The notes: generated by a model not told the origin, from the sequence alone. A DNA stretch of 64,000 nt from Aliiglaciecola sp. 3_MG-2023 (GCF_030548205.1 NZ_JAUORV010000001.1:310001-374000); one strand, 5' to 3'; numbered from the stretch's first letter, positions 18,716 to 28,679 are shown. Numbers and translations: made by a program.

Positions 18716-20155
18716 TTATCTTAGTTCATTAACCGTAGCTGAAATAATTTTGCCTATGGTAAAGAGCATCAGAAGGACGGCTAAAAATAGCATCAAATTG
18801 TAAACGACTTCTGGATACTTTGCTTCTTCTGGTAATGTAGATGTCTCTACGGTTACCAAATACTTTAACTGTCGATACGCCTCTATACGAGATTTTTCAA
18901 GTGACACTTGGGAAGCAGAATAGGCAGTGAGTGCGAGCTCCAAATTAATTTTCAAATCACTAAACTTGGCAAGTATTTGTCCAACGGATTGATTATCGGG
19001 GTCGCCATTTTTTGCCCCGCGACTCAATCTTGCTCTTTGAGCGAACAGTTCATTTTCAAGACTATTAAGTTCAGCTCGAAGTTGCATTACCTGTGGGGCT
19101 TTTTCACTCATTCCGCTTAATAATGCCGACAATTTAGCTTGTGTACTCGCTATTTTACCTTCAAGTTCATAGGTAATTTGTTGAAATGCCGCTCCTTCCG
19201 CTTCTGGATCTAGTAGATCATGTGTTCTTTGAAATGCTAATAATTCACCTTTTGCTTTTTGTAACCGCTGCTCAACCATCAAATGTTCATTCTGTGCAAA
19301 AGCTAGCTGCTCTTTGGCTAACGAATGCCCGATTTCATTAATATACCACTCAGCTTTTTTTACTATTGTTTCAGCAAGTTGTTGAGAAAACTGGGGCTCA
19401 AAACCTTGTACAGCAATTGAAATAAGACCAGAAACATCATCACTTTCAATGTCTACCATCGAATTATAGTATTTATGCAAATCTTCCTTTGTCGCATCAC
19501 TTTTCAAACGACTAAAAACATCCCAGGCTGAGTCACTATAATGAGAGCGTATCTCTAATTCAGCGTCTAAATATTCAATCATATCTGTAGATAAAATAAA
19601 CGCCTTGATTAATTCATTGTCGTTTGTGGGAGCTGCGGCACCAAACCCAGATAAGATTGCTAATGATGGATCCAATGTACTCATACCATCAGGCTGTTTA
19701 ATTATAAGTTGGGTTCGACTTTCGAACCGATCACTTGCCCAAATGATCTGATAAAACGCAAACAGTACGAATGGAATCAGTACAAATAACGTAAAAGGTT
19801 TTAAAAGTTTCTGCCAATTCGCTTTTTTTGCTGATACTTTAAATTTGTCGACTGCTAATTTGGCCCCCTCTTTCACTCTATCTCCAGTTGACGAACTAGT
19901 TGAATGCGTCGCCATTAATTCCGGATGCTCTGAAAGCATAAGTTGTTTCAAATGATTAAATTGTTTATTCGCCTCAGCCCCAGGTTGCAAATTTTTAACG
20001 CGTTGCATTAATCTATACGCTAGGGCAATGTCGTACTGCACTAGCTCGTCGACTTTCTCATTGAGTATTTCAGCATTATTCCACTGTTTTTCAGTAAACT
20101 GCTTTCGCAAAGCGAGAAATCTATCTTCTACATCTTGTATTGTTTTATCTGTCAT
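18716..20155 (-). CDS. kpsE: KpsE/Wzz-type capsule polysaccharide export inner-membrane protein
   Basis: 479 residues. Two transmembrane segments bracket a large periplasmic domain: about 125-147 ([16 protein letters not shown]) and about 452-472 ([18 protein letters not shown]). The second carries the proline-poor C-terminal helix typical of the family. The periplasmic part contains long helices (280-400) as in polysaccharide co-polymerase/KpsE proteins. It has an unusual cytoplasmic N-terminal extension of about 115 residues, longer than E. coli KpsE (about 380 residues in total). It would link the KpsMT transporter to the outer-membrane exporter. It follows kpsT by 2 bp. Confidence 0.85.
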   Translation of the reverse strand: MTDKTIQDVEDRFLALRKQFTEKQWNNAEILNEKVDELVQYDIALAYRLMQRVKNLQPGAEANKQFNHLKQLMLSEHPELMATHSTSSSTGDRVKEGAKLAVDKFKVSAKKANWQKLLKPFTLFVLIPFVLFAFYQIIWASDRFESRTQLIIKQPDGMSTLDPSLAILSGFGAAAPTNDNELIKAFILSTDMIEYLDAELEIRSHYSDSAWDVFSRLKSDATKEDLHKYYNSMVDIESDDVSGLISIAVQGFEPQFSQQLAETIVKKAEWYINEIGHSLAKEQLAFAQNEHLMVEQRLQKAKGELLAFQRTHDLLDPEAEGAAFQQITYELEGKIASTQAKLSALLSGMSEKAPQVMQLRAELNSLENELFAQRARLSRGAKNGDPDNQSVGQILAKFSDLKINLELALTAYSASQVSLEKSRIEAYRQLKYLVTVETSTLPEEAKYPEVVYNLMLFLAVLLMLFTIGKIISATVNELR

Positions 20156-20157
20156 TT

Positions 20158-20808
20158 TTATAAAGCTCGATATGCCTCGATCCCTTGTTCAAGATCGTTA
20201 TAAAACGTAAAATTACCCTTATCTAACACAATGGTACTATCACAAAACTGTCTGATCTCATCCATGTCATGACTGACCATGATCACATTTGCGTTTTCGC
20301 TTCGTTCTAACAACGCTTCTTTGGCTTTTCTTCTAAATTTGGCATCACCAACTGATGTAACCTCATCAATCAGATACACATCAAAGTCGATGGCAATTGA
20401 ACAAGCAAAAGCCAACCGGGGTCTCATACCACTGGAATAGAACCTCACCGGTAAATCATACTTTTGCCCTAGCTCAGCGAATTTTTGTACACGCTGTTCA
20501 TAAGCTGCCAAATCGGCCACGCCATTAATTCGTCCGATAAACCGAGTATTTTCTCTGCCTGTCATATGCGGGTGAATACCGCTTGATAAAGCCACAGGCC
20601 AGGACAAATTCAAATCTGTCACAATTCTCCCCTTGTTGGGATATTCACTTCCCGCAAGTAGGCGAAACAGGGTAGACTTTCCGGCACCGTTTGAACCCAA
20701 GATGCCAATGTTATGATTAGAAGGTATCTCGAAATTAATATCTTTAAAGATATACTGATTACCTATTTTTGATGGGTAATATTTAGTCAAACGCTCTAAC
20801 TTAATCAT
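20158..20808 (-). CDS. kpsT: Polysaccharide ABC transporter ATP-binding protein (KpsT-like)
   Basis: 216 residues: one ABC domain without the C-terminal carbohydrate-binding extension of Wzt, so it is KpsT-like. Walker A GSNGAGKST lies at 38-46. The signature loop YSSGMRPRLAF (the divergent form usual in KpsT) lies near 125 and Walker B DVYLIDEV near 148. The conserved HDMDEI switch region follows. It powers export of lipid-linked polysaccharide across the inner membrane with the KpsM-like permease, which it overlaps by 4 bp. Confidence 0.93.
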   Translation of the reverse strand: MIKLERLTKYYPSKIGNQYIFKDINFEIPSNHNIGILGSNGAGKSTLFRLLAGSEYPNKGRIVTDLNLSWPVALSSGIHPHMTGRENTRFIGRINGVADLAAYEQRVQKFAELGQKYDLPVRFYSSGMRPRLAFACSIAIDFDVYLIDEVTSVGDAKFRRKAKEALLERSENANVIMVSHDMDEIRQFCDSTIVLDKGNFTFYNDLEQGIEAYRAL

Positions 20809-21590
20809 CGACTAATCGCCTGTCGCCATCGAGAATAATAAACAGACAAAGACAAGAATGTTGTGACTAAAACAGTGCCAGCAACATAACTAAAGCTGAC
20901 TCCTTCAGTCCCATATTCTGTATAGGCAGCATATCTTGCTAGCTCTATGGCGTGTAAAATAGGGTTCCAATCCAGATAAGACCAATACTCTTTTGGGATA
21001 TCTTGCAATGAAAAGAATGTTCCTGAAATGAAAAATAATGGGCGGGTGGCTAAACCAACTAATTTGTTTACTTCTGGTACATATAAAATCAATATACCCA
21101 CCGCTAATCCTAACACCACTGCAAACCACCAAAGTACAAAAATACAAAATATCATCAATAATGGGTTAGCAATTTTAATTTCCATTTTGAGAAAGTACAT
21201 AACAATGAAAATGCCAAGAATAACAAATATTTTTACTAAGACTTCAAACATTGCTGTGGCAATGACAGCACTAATAGGTTGAACTTGTCTAAATGCAAAA
21301 AGCGCTTTATTTTTCTTGATAGCGCCCGAACAATTATTGAATGTTTGTAAAAACATTTGAATAAAAACCAGTCCATAAGCCATAAACACAAATGTAGGCA
21401 CACCATGGGTGTCGCCACCCGCAATACGACCCCGAATAAAAGAGAGCACAAATATAAACGCTATAGGATTCACCACCGCCCAACTCAAACCAAACTTATC
21501 ATTAAACCCCGTGCGAATTTCGCGGGCAAAAAGGGCGAATATGACGTCTCGCCATATTTCCCATTTGTTGCGTTTAATAACTGTTGTCAT
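20805..21590 (-). CDS. kpsM: Polysaccharide ABC transporter permease (KpsM-like)
   Basis: 261 residues of the ABC-2 family with about six predicted membrane segments (about 35-55, 63-83, 110-135, 145-165, 175-195 and 230-250). The N-terminal amphipathic region IWRDVIFALFAREIRTGFNDKFGLSWA is typical of KpsM/Wzm. It forms the export channel with the KpsT-like ATPase. It is preceded 22 bp upstream by the outer-membrane exporter gene. Confidence 0.92.
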   Translation of the reverse strand: MTTVIKRNKWEIWRDVIFALFAREIRTGFNDKFGLSWAVVNPIAFIFVLSFIRGRIAGGDTHGVPTFVFMAYGLVFIQMFLQTFNNCSGAIKKNKALFAFRQVQPISAVIATAMFEVLVKIFVILGIFIVMYFLKMEIKIANPLLMIFCIFVLWWFAVVLGLAVGILILYVPEVNKLVGLATRPLFFISGTFFSLQDIPKEYWSYLDWNPILHAIELARYAAYTEYGTEGVSFSYVAGTVLVTTFLSLSVYYSRWRQAISR

Positions 21591-21611
21591 GAATTAAGCT
21601 TGCTTGTGCAA

Positions 21612-23381
21612 TTAGCTCGCAGCATTAGCTGCTACAGCAATTTGATAGATGATTTGGGTGACATCTTTGATGGATTGCATGATCTTCGCATCCACTTTTG
21701 GCAGTACCAAAATTTGATCGCCGGCTTCTAAGGTGGCGTTTTCATCATCGGTGTACCAGTGTTGGCCTGCATCGGATGATACAAAACTGGTAATTCCGTT
21801 AGCGTGCACAATGGCTATGCGGTCATCGTCGGCTCGCTCGCTAAATCCACCGGCCCATGCAATGTAGTCTGATACCGTCGCTTCTGGGTTGTATACCACC
21901 GCTTGGGGCATCAATACTTCACCAGCAATTTGAATGAGGTCGGTTTGTGCCGGGATAACAATTTCATCCCCTTGTTCTAGGCGAATATTCGCCACTTTGC
22001 CGTTTTCAGAGACGATCACTTTGCCAAGGGGTTCTATTCTTCTTGCTCTGGCTATAAATTGTGAAACTAACTGGGCTTCTTGAGCACGAATTGACGCTTC
22101 GCCGCTGCTTGAAGCTGGGGCCGTAAACAAACTGCGTTCTAGGCGATCTAAGGATTCGTTGATCAGCATTTTTTGCTGTTCCATCACGCTTTCACGTTTA
22201 ACGTAAATCGAACCATAGTTGGCTTGTTCCGGGTCAATCTCAATATAGCTTAGGAGGTCGAGTAAACGAGTATCTTTTTCCACCGCGTAATATGACGGTC
22301 CTTCATAACTGCCCGAGATTTGGACGCTGATCACTTGCGGTCTAATGTCATCATTAAACAACACGGTATCACCATCAGCCATGGTGAATTGATCGAATTC
22401 ATTCACTGGCAAATAAACTGAAATTGGGCCAGATTCACGATTACCGGTAATGGCTACATGGCTGGTTTTTGATAGGGGTCGCGCGTAATTCATCAAGGCA
22501 GTGCCAGAACGTTTAGTGCTTTCCAGTTCAAATCTGAACGGATATCTAGCGGCACCTTCAACGTTAACCATAGCCCCCTGCTCCCCCACAAAAATCACGT
22601 CTTCATCTTTAAAAGAGAATGCGGGTAATTTGCCGAGTTTGAGGAAGTCGTATAAATCGTAGCTTAGTACTTTTTCGCCTTTACGCATGACCGTAATGTT
22701 GCGATAACTGCCGCGATGGGGGTCAATTCCACCGGCTCGTTTAAGATAAAAAAGCACTGAATCTGAGGCTAAACCTGCATATTGGCCAGGTCTTAACACT
22801 GGCCCTGCCACAAACACACTCACGGGTGTTGCAGTAAGCAAGTTAACATACACACTCACATTATTGGTGTATATGGATTTAATCCCTTGGGTGACGACTG
22901 AGTTTACCCGATTGGCAGGCACATCTTGAACTTTAATCGGGCCAATATCGGGAATAAAAATATTACCTTGGTTATCCACGGTTACCACTTCTGAGCTGTT
23001 TACCGTTCCCCACATTTGAATGGCAATTTTGTCACCTGGGGCAACCAAGTAAGAAGAATTTAGGCCATCGCTACGTTCAGTTTCGAACCCGCCTTTAAAG
23101 AGGTTGGCGCCATAAGGTGGGGGTAATCCTTCTTCACCTGCAGGCATAGGGCCGGCCTCAGAAGGCAGGTTAACACTCCCGCCTCTGCCTGTGCTATTGC
23201 CGCCTGATTGAATATATTGTGACAGGTCAACGCGCTGACTTTGACTCGCTTGTTGCGCTTGTTGAAGCTGTTCTTGAGTGGGGGCTTGTTGCGCGAAAAC
23301 AGAACTGGCAAACAAAACACTTGTAATAACAAATATGCACTTCACTATGCTGGCTGATACAAAACGATTAGACAGTACCAT
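21612..23381 (-). CDS. kpsD: Polysaccharide export outer-membrane protein (KpsD/Wza family)
   Basis: 589 residues, close to E. coli KpsD (about 560). There is a signal peptide up to about residue 30 (SVLFASSVFAQQ) with no lipobox Cys. A Q- and G-rich linker runs from 35 to 85, followed by a polysaccharide-export domain (YLVAPGDKIAIQMWGTV near 115). Repeated SLBB-type modules follow (VNVEGAARYPF, VISVQISGSYEGP, IQIAGEVLMPQAV). It is expected to form the periplasm-spanning or outer-membrane exit for the capsule. Its start overlaps the upstream lipoprotein stop by one base. Confidence 0.9.
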   Translation of the reverse strand: MVLSNRFVSASIVKCIFVITSVLFASSVFAQQAPTQEQLQQAQQASQSQRVDLSQYIQSGGNSTGRGGSVNLPSEAGPMPAGEEGLPPPYGANLFKGGFETERSDGLNSSYLVAPGDKIAIQMWGTVNSSEVVTVDNQGNIFIPDIGPIKVQDVPANRVNSVVTQGIKSIYTNNVSVYVNLLTATPVSVFVAGPVLRPGQYAGLASDSVLFYLKRAGGIDPHRGSYRNITVMRKGEKVLSYDLYDFLKLGKLPAFSFKDEDVIFVGEQGAMVNVEGAARYPFRFELESTKRSGTALMNYARPLSKTSHVAITGNRESGPISVYLPVNEFDQFTMADGDTVLFNDDIRPQVISVQISGSYEGPSYYAVEKDTRLLDLLSYIEIDPEQANYGSIYVKRESVMEQQKMLINESLDRLERSLFTAPASSSGEASIRAQEAQLVSQFIARARRIEPLGKVIVSENGKVANIRLEQGDEIVIPAQTDLIQIAGEVLMPQAVVYNPEATVSDYIAWAGGFSERADDDRIAIVHANGITSFVSSDAGQHWYTDDENATLEAGDQILVLPKVDAKIMQSIKDVTQIIYQIAVAANAAS

Positions 23382-23740
23382 TATTGATTACCTCCAGTTG
23401 CAGCTTCACTATAACTGGCTAACACAGGGCTAACAGCATACCAATCTCCGCTGTTGGCTTGACAATAAACACGTTGGCCATCACTCACAAACTGGGCCTT
23501 GCGACAGGTTTTGCCACTTGCAGCAAAAAAAGTTTTTCCTAGCACCGCTGGCTTACCATTAATTTGAACCTGTTTAGACAAAGAAGACTGAGACAATATA
23601 GCTTGCAGTGCAGTAGACACAGGCACAGCGTCTGAAACAAATTCATGTTCAACCAGTGCGCGACTTGCCACAGGTTGATCAATAGACGTACAGCCTTGAA
23701 GAAGGATGCTCAGTAAAAAGAAACTACTCAGTTTTTTCAT
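23381..23740 (-). CDS. Small lipoprotein of the capsule export operon
   Basis: 119 residues with a lipoprotein signal: MKKLSSFFLLSILLQGCTS, lipobox LQGC with Cys17. The mature part has two more Cys in GKTCRKAQFVSDGQRVYCQA, spaced to form a disulfide. I do not recognise a named family. Its position immediately before the KpsD-like gene, with a 1-bp overlap, suggests an accessory of the outer-membrane exporter. It is probably the first gene of the export operon, because a hairpin separates it from wecA. Confidence 0.8.
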   Translation of the reverse strand: MKKLSSFFLLSILLQGCTSIDQPVASRALVEHEFVSDAVPVSTALQAILSQSSLSKQVQINGKPAVLGKTFFAASGKTCRKAQFVSDGQRVYCQANSGDWYAVSPVLASYSEAATGGNQ

Positions 23741-23830
23741 AAAATATTTTTAGCTTTTGTTCACAACAGTTCATACTAACCCGTCACCCTGATTTTGCAA
23801 AGAATGGGTTTGCGAAGTTACCCTAAAAGG

Positions 23831-23854
23831 AAGGGCAACCCGTTGGTTGCCCTT
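23831..23854 (-). terminator. Strong hairpin after wecA
   Basis: A perfect 10-bp stem aagggcaacc / ggttgccctt with a 4-base loop (cgtt) lies 10 bp beyond the wecA stop. On the minus strand it is followed by CCTTTTAGG, a weak T-tract. It could attenuate rather than stop transcription into the export operon. Confidence 0.6.
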
Positions 23855-23863
23855 AATGCTTTT

Positions 23864-24943
23864 CTAGGACGCTATTTTTCGTTTACCTCTAATAAAGCGT
23901 AAAATAGTCCAGATATTTTGAATCACGAAGCTGTATACAATCAGCGACACCATGAACCCCCAGAACATAATATATTCCGGTACTTGGTAGAGTTCGCATA
24001 AAATTCCAACCGCTGCGTAACACAATCCCATGAGCAGAATTGCCGCCAATGAACGACGAGAAGAGAAGCCTGCTCGCATAAATATATTGTGTAGATGTTG
24101 ACGATCAGGTTTGAGTACTGACTGACCTTTTTTAGCTCGTCTGTACATAATGGCTGCCATGTCCATTAGTGGCAAACCAATAATCCACACGGCGGTCATA
24201 GGTCGCATTGCCGCTTCTGGCCCTTGGGTAAAGTCAACCATCAACCAAACAATCGTCAGGCCAACAAACATACTGCCACTGTCACCCATGAAAATTTTAT
24301 TTCCCTTGAACCCTTTCCAGCTCAAATTAAATGCCATAAAGGGGACAATGGCTGCGATCACCATCATAGGTGCCATAATGGCGTTACCATTATTCGAGAT
24401 CAACAACAGGAAGACCACAGCGAGCAGCACAATTAAGCTCATACCACCGGCAAGCCCGTCGATACCATCAATCATATTAAATGCGTTGATCACACCCACC
24501 ACACAAATGAGAGTGAAGAAGTAGCCGAACAGGCCAAAGGATGTTTCACCAAAGCCAAATATATCACCTAACGAGGTAATATAGTTTTGTGCAGCCCAGG
24601 CCATAATTGCCGCCACCCCAAATTGACACATCAGTCGCCCTTTGGCGCTTAGATCGAACTTGTCGTCGAGCATGCCCAGCAAAATGATGAAGAAGGATGC
24701 AGTAAAAAATAAAGAACCGTTTTTAAACCAAACATCAGTGAGAATGCTAGTGATTAACACTGCACCAAAAATGGCCACACCACCGGTAAGCGGTACCATC
24801 CCATTGTGCTGTTTTCTGGCACTTGGGTGGTCAACCAAACCAAGTTGGTGAGCAAAGGGAGTCATGACGATCAACAAAATTACTGCGACAAAAAATGCAG
24901 TAAAAAGTGGAACAAACTCCAAATAGGCAAACATATATGACAC
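23864..24943 (-). CDS. wecA: Undecaprenyl-phosphate N-acetylglucosaminyl 1-phosphate transferase (WecA family)
   Basis: 359 residues with about ten or eleven membrane helices. Diagnostic motifs of the polyprenyl-phosphate HexNAc-1-P transferase family are present: DDKFDLSAKGR near 92, INAFNMIDGIDGLAGG near 152, and the MGDSGSMFVGL segment near 217. The C-terminal cytoplasmic loop has HLHNIFMRAGFS (the HIHH-like motif). It primes glycan synthesis on undecaprenyl phosphate in the inner membrane. It is the first gene of the minus-strand locus. Pairing a WecA-type primer with KpsMTED-type export is unusual, as discussed in the findings. Confidence 0.9.
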   Translation of the reverse strand: MSYMFAYLEFVPLFTAFFVAVILLIVMTPFAHQLGLVDHPSARKQHNGMVPLTGGVAIFGAVLITSILTDVWFKNGSLFFTASFFIILLGMLDDKFDLSAKGRLMCQFGVAAIMAWAAQNYITSLGDIFGFGETSFGLFGYFFTLICVVGVINAFNMIDGIDGLAGGMSLIVLLAVVFLLLISNNGNAIMAPMMVIAAIVPFMAFNLSWKGFKGNKIFMGDSGSMFVGLTIVWLMVDFTQGPEAAMRPMTAVWIIGLPLMDMAAIMYRRAKKGQSVLKPDRQHLHNIFMRAGFSSRRSLAAILLMGLCYAAVGILCELYQVPEYIMFWGFMVSLIVYSFVIQNIWTILRFIRGKRKIAS

Positions 24944-25664
24944 GATTCCTTGTTAATTCGTTAATGCTGCAGAAGCAATAATCGAGCCTGTATGCAGCAA
25001 GGCGTTCCAGCAAAATAGGTGGTTTCATCTAGAATCAAGTTATACCCTCTTGATATTTATGAGAAAAACGTATTTTTCTTAGTATTCCCACTAATTAGCT
25101 AACGCCGCTAATTCTAAAATTCGCGGGGATGATAACAAATATCAATCAATGAAAACCAGTAAAATCGTGTTACTAAATGCAATCGGCTTATTAACCGTTC
25201 GTATAATATACAGGAAAAACAATTACCCATCAAAGAACTGTATGTTTTTCGCAACACGGAGAAAAATAACCACCAATCTGTTTGTTTTTTAAGCGAAAAA
25301 TTTTCGCGTAGATTTGACTGCCCTGAAAATGAATCCCTGCACCAATTCCGATGCACTAGTCATGTGCAACATTGCTGTTAATTTAGGGCAAAAATAAGGT
25401 GTTTAAGTCGGGAACGCCTGTGCGATCCTGTTGCAACAGCAAAATCCGCCTTACAATTTGCGCAAATAAAGTACAATAAAAAGGTCGAATCTTGTTTTCA
25501 GGCAAGAGCTCTAGTATAAACAACGAGTTTACTAGTTTTCTTCTCGTTCATTTGATGCAGATAATCAATCGAATAATGAGGCAAACAACAATAATTAAAA
25601 TAAAGCAGTTCACACTTTTTTTGCGGTTTTACGCTCGTGTTGAACTCACCTAAAGGCAGCAACA
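24944..25664. other. Divergent intergenic region, likely promoters for the polysaccharide locus and the POT gene
   Basis: 721 bp without a convincing gene, between divergently transcribed wecA and the POT transporter. It is AT-rich. It contains a 12-bp perfect palindrome CTGTTGCAACAG at 25428-25439. I looked for a JUMPstart/ops element (GGCGGTAGC on the minus strand) and did not find one. Small open frames here lack ribosome binding sites and codon bias. Confidence 0.6.
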
Positions 25665-27182
25665 ATGAATTCAAAAACACCTGATTTTTTTGGTCACCCT
25701 GGTGGCCTGCAAACGCTCTTTTATACTGAAATGTGGGAACGAATGAGCTACTACGGCATGCGTGCTTTGTTAGTTTTATTCATGACCGCCAGTATTCAAG
25801 AAGAAGGAATGGCGATAACAGTAGCCTCTGCTACTGCAATATATGGATTGTACACAGGTGCAGTTTATTTCATGGGGTTACCCGGCGGCTGGATAGCAGA
25901 CCGTCTGATTGGTAGCCAAAAAGCGGTGTGGTATGGCGGTATTGTGATCATGTGTGGTCACATCGTCTTGGCCATTCCCGCAAGCTGGAGTTTCTTCATT
26001 GGTCTGATATTGGTGGTAATAGGCACAGGCCTGTTAAAACCGAATGTTGGTATTCTGGTTGGACAACTGTACTCCCCTGAAGATCAAAGACGTGATGCTG
26101 GTTACACCATTTATTATATGGGAATTAACTTAGGCTCATTGATTGGTTATTTCGTGTGTGGCTGGCTGCAAGTGAATGCCGGTTACCATTATGCCTTCGG
26201 CGCAGCGGCTGTAGGTATGGCAATAGGTCTACTTCAATATCGCGCCACCATAGGCAGACTTGGCGGCGTTGGTGCTGAACCTTTGCTTAAAATGACCCCG
26301 TCTGGCGAAAAGAAAAGTTGGACAGTGATAGTGGCATTTTTGGTGGGCATTGCCGTGCTAACCTTCGCCATGATGACAGGCATGTTAAGTATTGACCCTG
26401 TCACCCTGGCTCAGTATGTTGCAGTTGCCATTACTGTGGTGTTTTTAGCCTATTATGCGGGTATTTATGCCTTTGGGAATTTATCTTCCGATGAAAAACG
26501 TACCTTAGGCGCTTTGTTTGTGGTGTGTTTGGCGTCGATATTTTTCTGGTCGGGTTTCGAACAAGCTGGCTCGTCGTTAAACCTATTTGGCCGTGACTAC
26601 ACGGAACGTATGATAGGTTCCTTCGAAATTCCGCCCGCTTGGTTCCAATCAGCCAACTCATTCTTCATTATCACCTTGTCACCTTTCTTTGCAGCCCTTT
26701 GGGTAAACCTTGGTAAACGCATGATAACTCCCTCCTACGGCATCAAATGTGCCATTGGTTTGGTAATTATGGCTACCGGCTTTATCGTGATGTTCTTCGC
26801 AGCACAAATTGCGGCAAGTGGTTTGAAAGCTGCGCCTTACTTCTTAGTTGCCACTTACTTCTTACATACTGTTGGTGAGCTTTGTTTAAGCCCCGTTGCC
26901 TTGGCTGCGGTGAGTAAATTGTCGCCTAAACGTTTTGCAGGTCAAATGATGGGCGTGTTTGTACTTACTTACTCAATTGGTAATGTGACTGCTGGTTTAT
27001 TAGCGGGCGGACTCGATCCTGACAACTTAAGTGATATGCCGAATCTGTTTTGGGGAATAGGACAAATTACAGTGGCCGCGGCCCTGGTTGTTGGTCTGTT
27101 AACCTTGAAAACTCGTAAGTGGGAAAAACTGGCAGAGAAGAAAAGTTTTAACCATGAAGAAGAGCAACCTACTATTTTGTAA
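25665..27182 (+). CDS. POT/PTR family oligopeptide:H+ symporter
   Basis: 505 residues with about 14 membrane segments. Family signatures are present: PGGLQTLFYTEMWERMSYYGMRALL at the N-terminus (contains the ExxER-like proton-coupling motif EMWER), GGWIADRLIG near 74, and GTGLLKPNVGILVGQLY near 120. The PTR2 signature-like FFWSGFEQAGSSLN lies near 293. It imports di- and tripeptides with protons. It is a single-gene unit ending at a clear terminator. It is close in design to the DtpA/DtpB proteins of enterics, but I cannot assign the exact orthologue. Confidence 0.93.
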   Translation: MNSKTPDFFGHPGGLQTLFYTEMWERMSYYGMRALLVLFMTASIQEEGMAITVASATAIYGLYTGAVYFMGLPGGWIADRLIGSQKAVWYGGIVIMCGHIVLAIPASWSFFIGLILVVIGTGLLKPNVGILVGQLYSPEDQRRDAGYTIYYMGINLGSLIGYFVCGWLQVNAGYHYAFGAAAVGMAIGLLQYRATIGRLGGVGAEPLLKMTPSGEKKSWTVIVAFLVGIAVLTFAMMTGMLSIDPVTLAQYVAVAITVVFLAYYAGIYAFGNLSSDEKRTLGALFVVCLASIFFWSGFEQAGSSLNLFGRDYTERMIGSFEIPPAWFQSANSFFIITLSPFFAALWVNLGKRMITPSYGIKCAIGLVIMATGFIVMFFAAQIAASGLKAAPYFLVATYFLHTVGELCLSPVALAAVSKLSPKRFAGQMMGVFVLTYSIGNVTAGLLAGGLDPDNLSDMPNLFWGIGQITVAAALVVGLLTLKTRKWEKLAEKKSFNHEEEQPTIL

Positions 27183-27261
27183 TGGTAGAAAATCGTTTTT
27201 TAAACTAGATGAAAACATCTCGTCAGTTTTAAGCACTCAGATTTATTTTTAAAGTAGTATG

Positions 27262-27298
27262 AAGCCTCGAAATAAAAATCCTATTTCGGGGCTTTTTT
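27262..27298 (+). terminator. Rho-independent terminator of the POT gene
   Basis: Stem gcctcgaaata / tatttcggggc with a 7-base loop, followed by TTTTTT. Confidence 0.88.
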
Positions 27299-27355
27299 GA
27301 TCTAAATTGTTTGTATAATGCGCGTATATTATTTGAATATCTCAAGGTAGTACTT

Positions 27356-27661
27356 TTGAAATTTTATTTTTCAACCCGTCAAATACCCCAATTGAAAAAT
27401 TTGAGTATTGACGAGCGTTTCACCAGAATACGAGCTGCTGAAAGTAAACTCACTGCGCCTGAAAAGTTGCTAGTGAACGTTATTAAATTATTGATTATGG
27501 TGCCTGTGTTTGTCTTTGTTTTAAGGACGTTTCAAGATTGGTCATCATTATTGTGGGCGGGACTGATAATCTTAGCTTATCCACTGATTTTGAAACCCTT
27601 TCAATACAGTTTATGTGCGAAATATTTAAAACAACCTGATGACACAAATACAAAGGAATAA
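27356..27661 (+). CDS. Small two-helix membrane protein upstream of galE
   Basis: 101 residues from a TTG start preceded by CTCAAGG. The in-frame ATG at 27311 lies inside a TATAAT sequence that is more likely the promoter -10, so I prefer the TTG. The protein has two hydrophobic segments separated by a short loop ([19 protein letters not shown], then [16 protein letters not shown]) and a charged N-terminus. I do not recognise a family. The stop lies 2 bp before the galE start, which points to cotranscription. Confidence 0.7.
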   Translation: MKFYFSTRQIPQLKNLSIDERFTRIRAAESKLTAPEKLLVNVIKLLIMVPVFVFVLRTFQDWSSLLWAGLIILAYPLILKPFQYSLCAKYLKQPDDTNTKE

Positions 27662-27662
27662 T

Positions 27663-28679
27663 ATGTCTACAATACTCGTTACAGGCGGCGCTGGTTATAT
27701 TGGTAGCCACACAGTTTTACAATTATTGGAAAATGGTGATCAGGTCATAGTGCTTGATAATTTGTGCAACTCTTCACCTGAGTCGTTAAAAAGAGTGTCT
27801 GAATTAACAGGTAAAGAAATTGGCTTTGTAGAAGGAGATATTCAAGATCCCACCGTTCTAGAAAAGGTATTTAGGGAAAATAAGGTTGATTCGGTTATCC
27901 ATTTCGCGGGGTTAAAAGCCGTGGGTGAATCCGTTGAAAAGCCGCTACTTTATTATCGAAATAATGTTTACGGCACATTGAATTTATGTGAAGTCATGGC
28001 GAAGCACAATGTGAAAAATATTGTGTTTAGTTCATCTGCCACGGTTTACGGTGACCCGACTACCCTGCCACTCCATGAAAACCTGCCAACCGGACAACCA
28101 ACCAATCCTTATGGCCAATCTAAACTCATGGTGGAGTTGGTATTACAAGACTTGTTTAAATCAGATAACAGTTGGAATATCGCTATTTTGCGCTATTTCA
28201 ATCCAGCAGGTGCCCATCCATCAGGCAGAATTGGTGAAGATCCCAATGGTATTCCCAATAACTTGATGCCGTTCATCACCCAAGTGGCGACCAAAAAGCG
28301 TGAAGCCTTGTCTGTGTTTGGTGATGATTACGACACCCCAGACGGTACAGGTGTGCGCGATTATATTCACGTGGAAGATTTAGCCAATGGTCATTTAAAA
28401 GCCTTGGAAAAACTCTCGCAAAATGTAGGATTAGTCACTTACAACCTGGGAACAGGCCAAGGATACAGTGTTTTAGATATGGTCAAAGAGTTCGAAAAAC
28501 AAAGTGGCCAGTCAATCCCGTATAATATAGTCCCCAGACGCAGCGGCGACGTAGCAGCTTGTTATGCGGATCCAAAATTAGCCAAACAAGAGCTGAATTG
28601 GAGCGCGGAAAAAGGCTTAGCAGAAATGTGCCGCGACTCATGGAACTGGCAATCCAACAACCCCAACGGCTATAAATAA
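27663..28679 (+). CDS. galE: UDP-glucose 4-epimerase
   Basis: 338 residues, the GalE length. The ATG at 27663 is chosen because AAGGA lies 7 bp upstream and [12 protein letters not shown] then begins at residue 5. [13 protein letters not shown] gives the catalytic Ser, NPYGQSK the Tyr/Lys pair, and the C-terminal [12 protein letters not shown] motif is standard. It interconverts UDP-glucose and UDP-galactose. It may feed the polysaccharide locus. It ends against a REPIN-like repeat block. Confidence 0.95.
   Translation: MSTILVTGGAGYIGSHTVLQLLENGDQVIVLDNLCNSSPESLKRVSELTGKEIGFVEGDIQDPTVLEKVFRENKVDSVIHFAGLKAVGESVEKPLLYYRNNVYGTLNLCEVMAKHNVKNIVFSSSATVYGDPTTLPLHENLPTGQPTNPYGQSKLMVELVLQDLFKSDNSWNIAILRYFNPAGAHPSGRIGEDPNGIPNNLMPFITQVATKKREALSVFGDDYDTPDGTGVRDYIHVEDLANGHLKALEKLSQNVGLVTYNLGTGQGYSVLDMVKEFEKQSGQSIPYNIVPRRSGDVAACYADPKLAKQELNWSAEKGLAEMCRDSWNWQSNNPNGYK

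Noticed and set aside
21357-21731. 124-codon plus-strand frame opposite the kpsM/kpsD junction
   Set aside because: It is antisense to two strongly supported genes and its product is of no recognisable type.
24150-24524. 124-codon plus-strand frame within wecA
   Set aside because: Antisense shadow of a membrane protein gene; no independent support.
24944-25664. Possible JUMPstart/ops element upstream of wecA and small open frames there
   Set aside because: No GGCGGTAGC-like sequence on the minus strand; the short frames lack ribosome sites and plausible composition.
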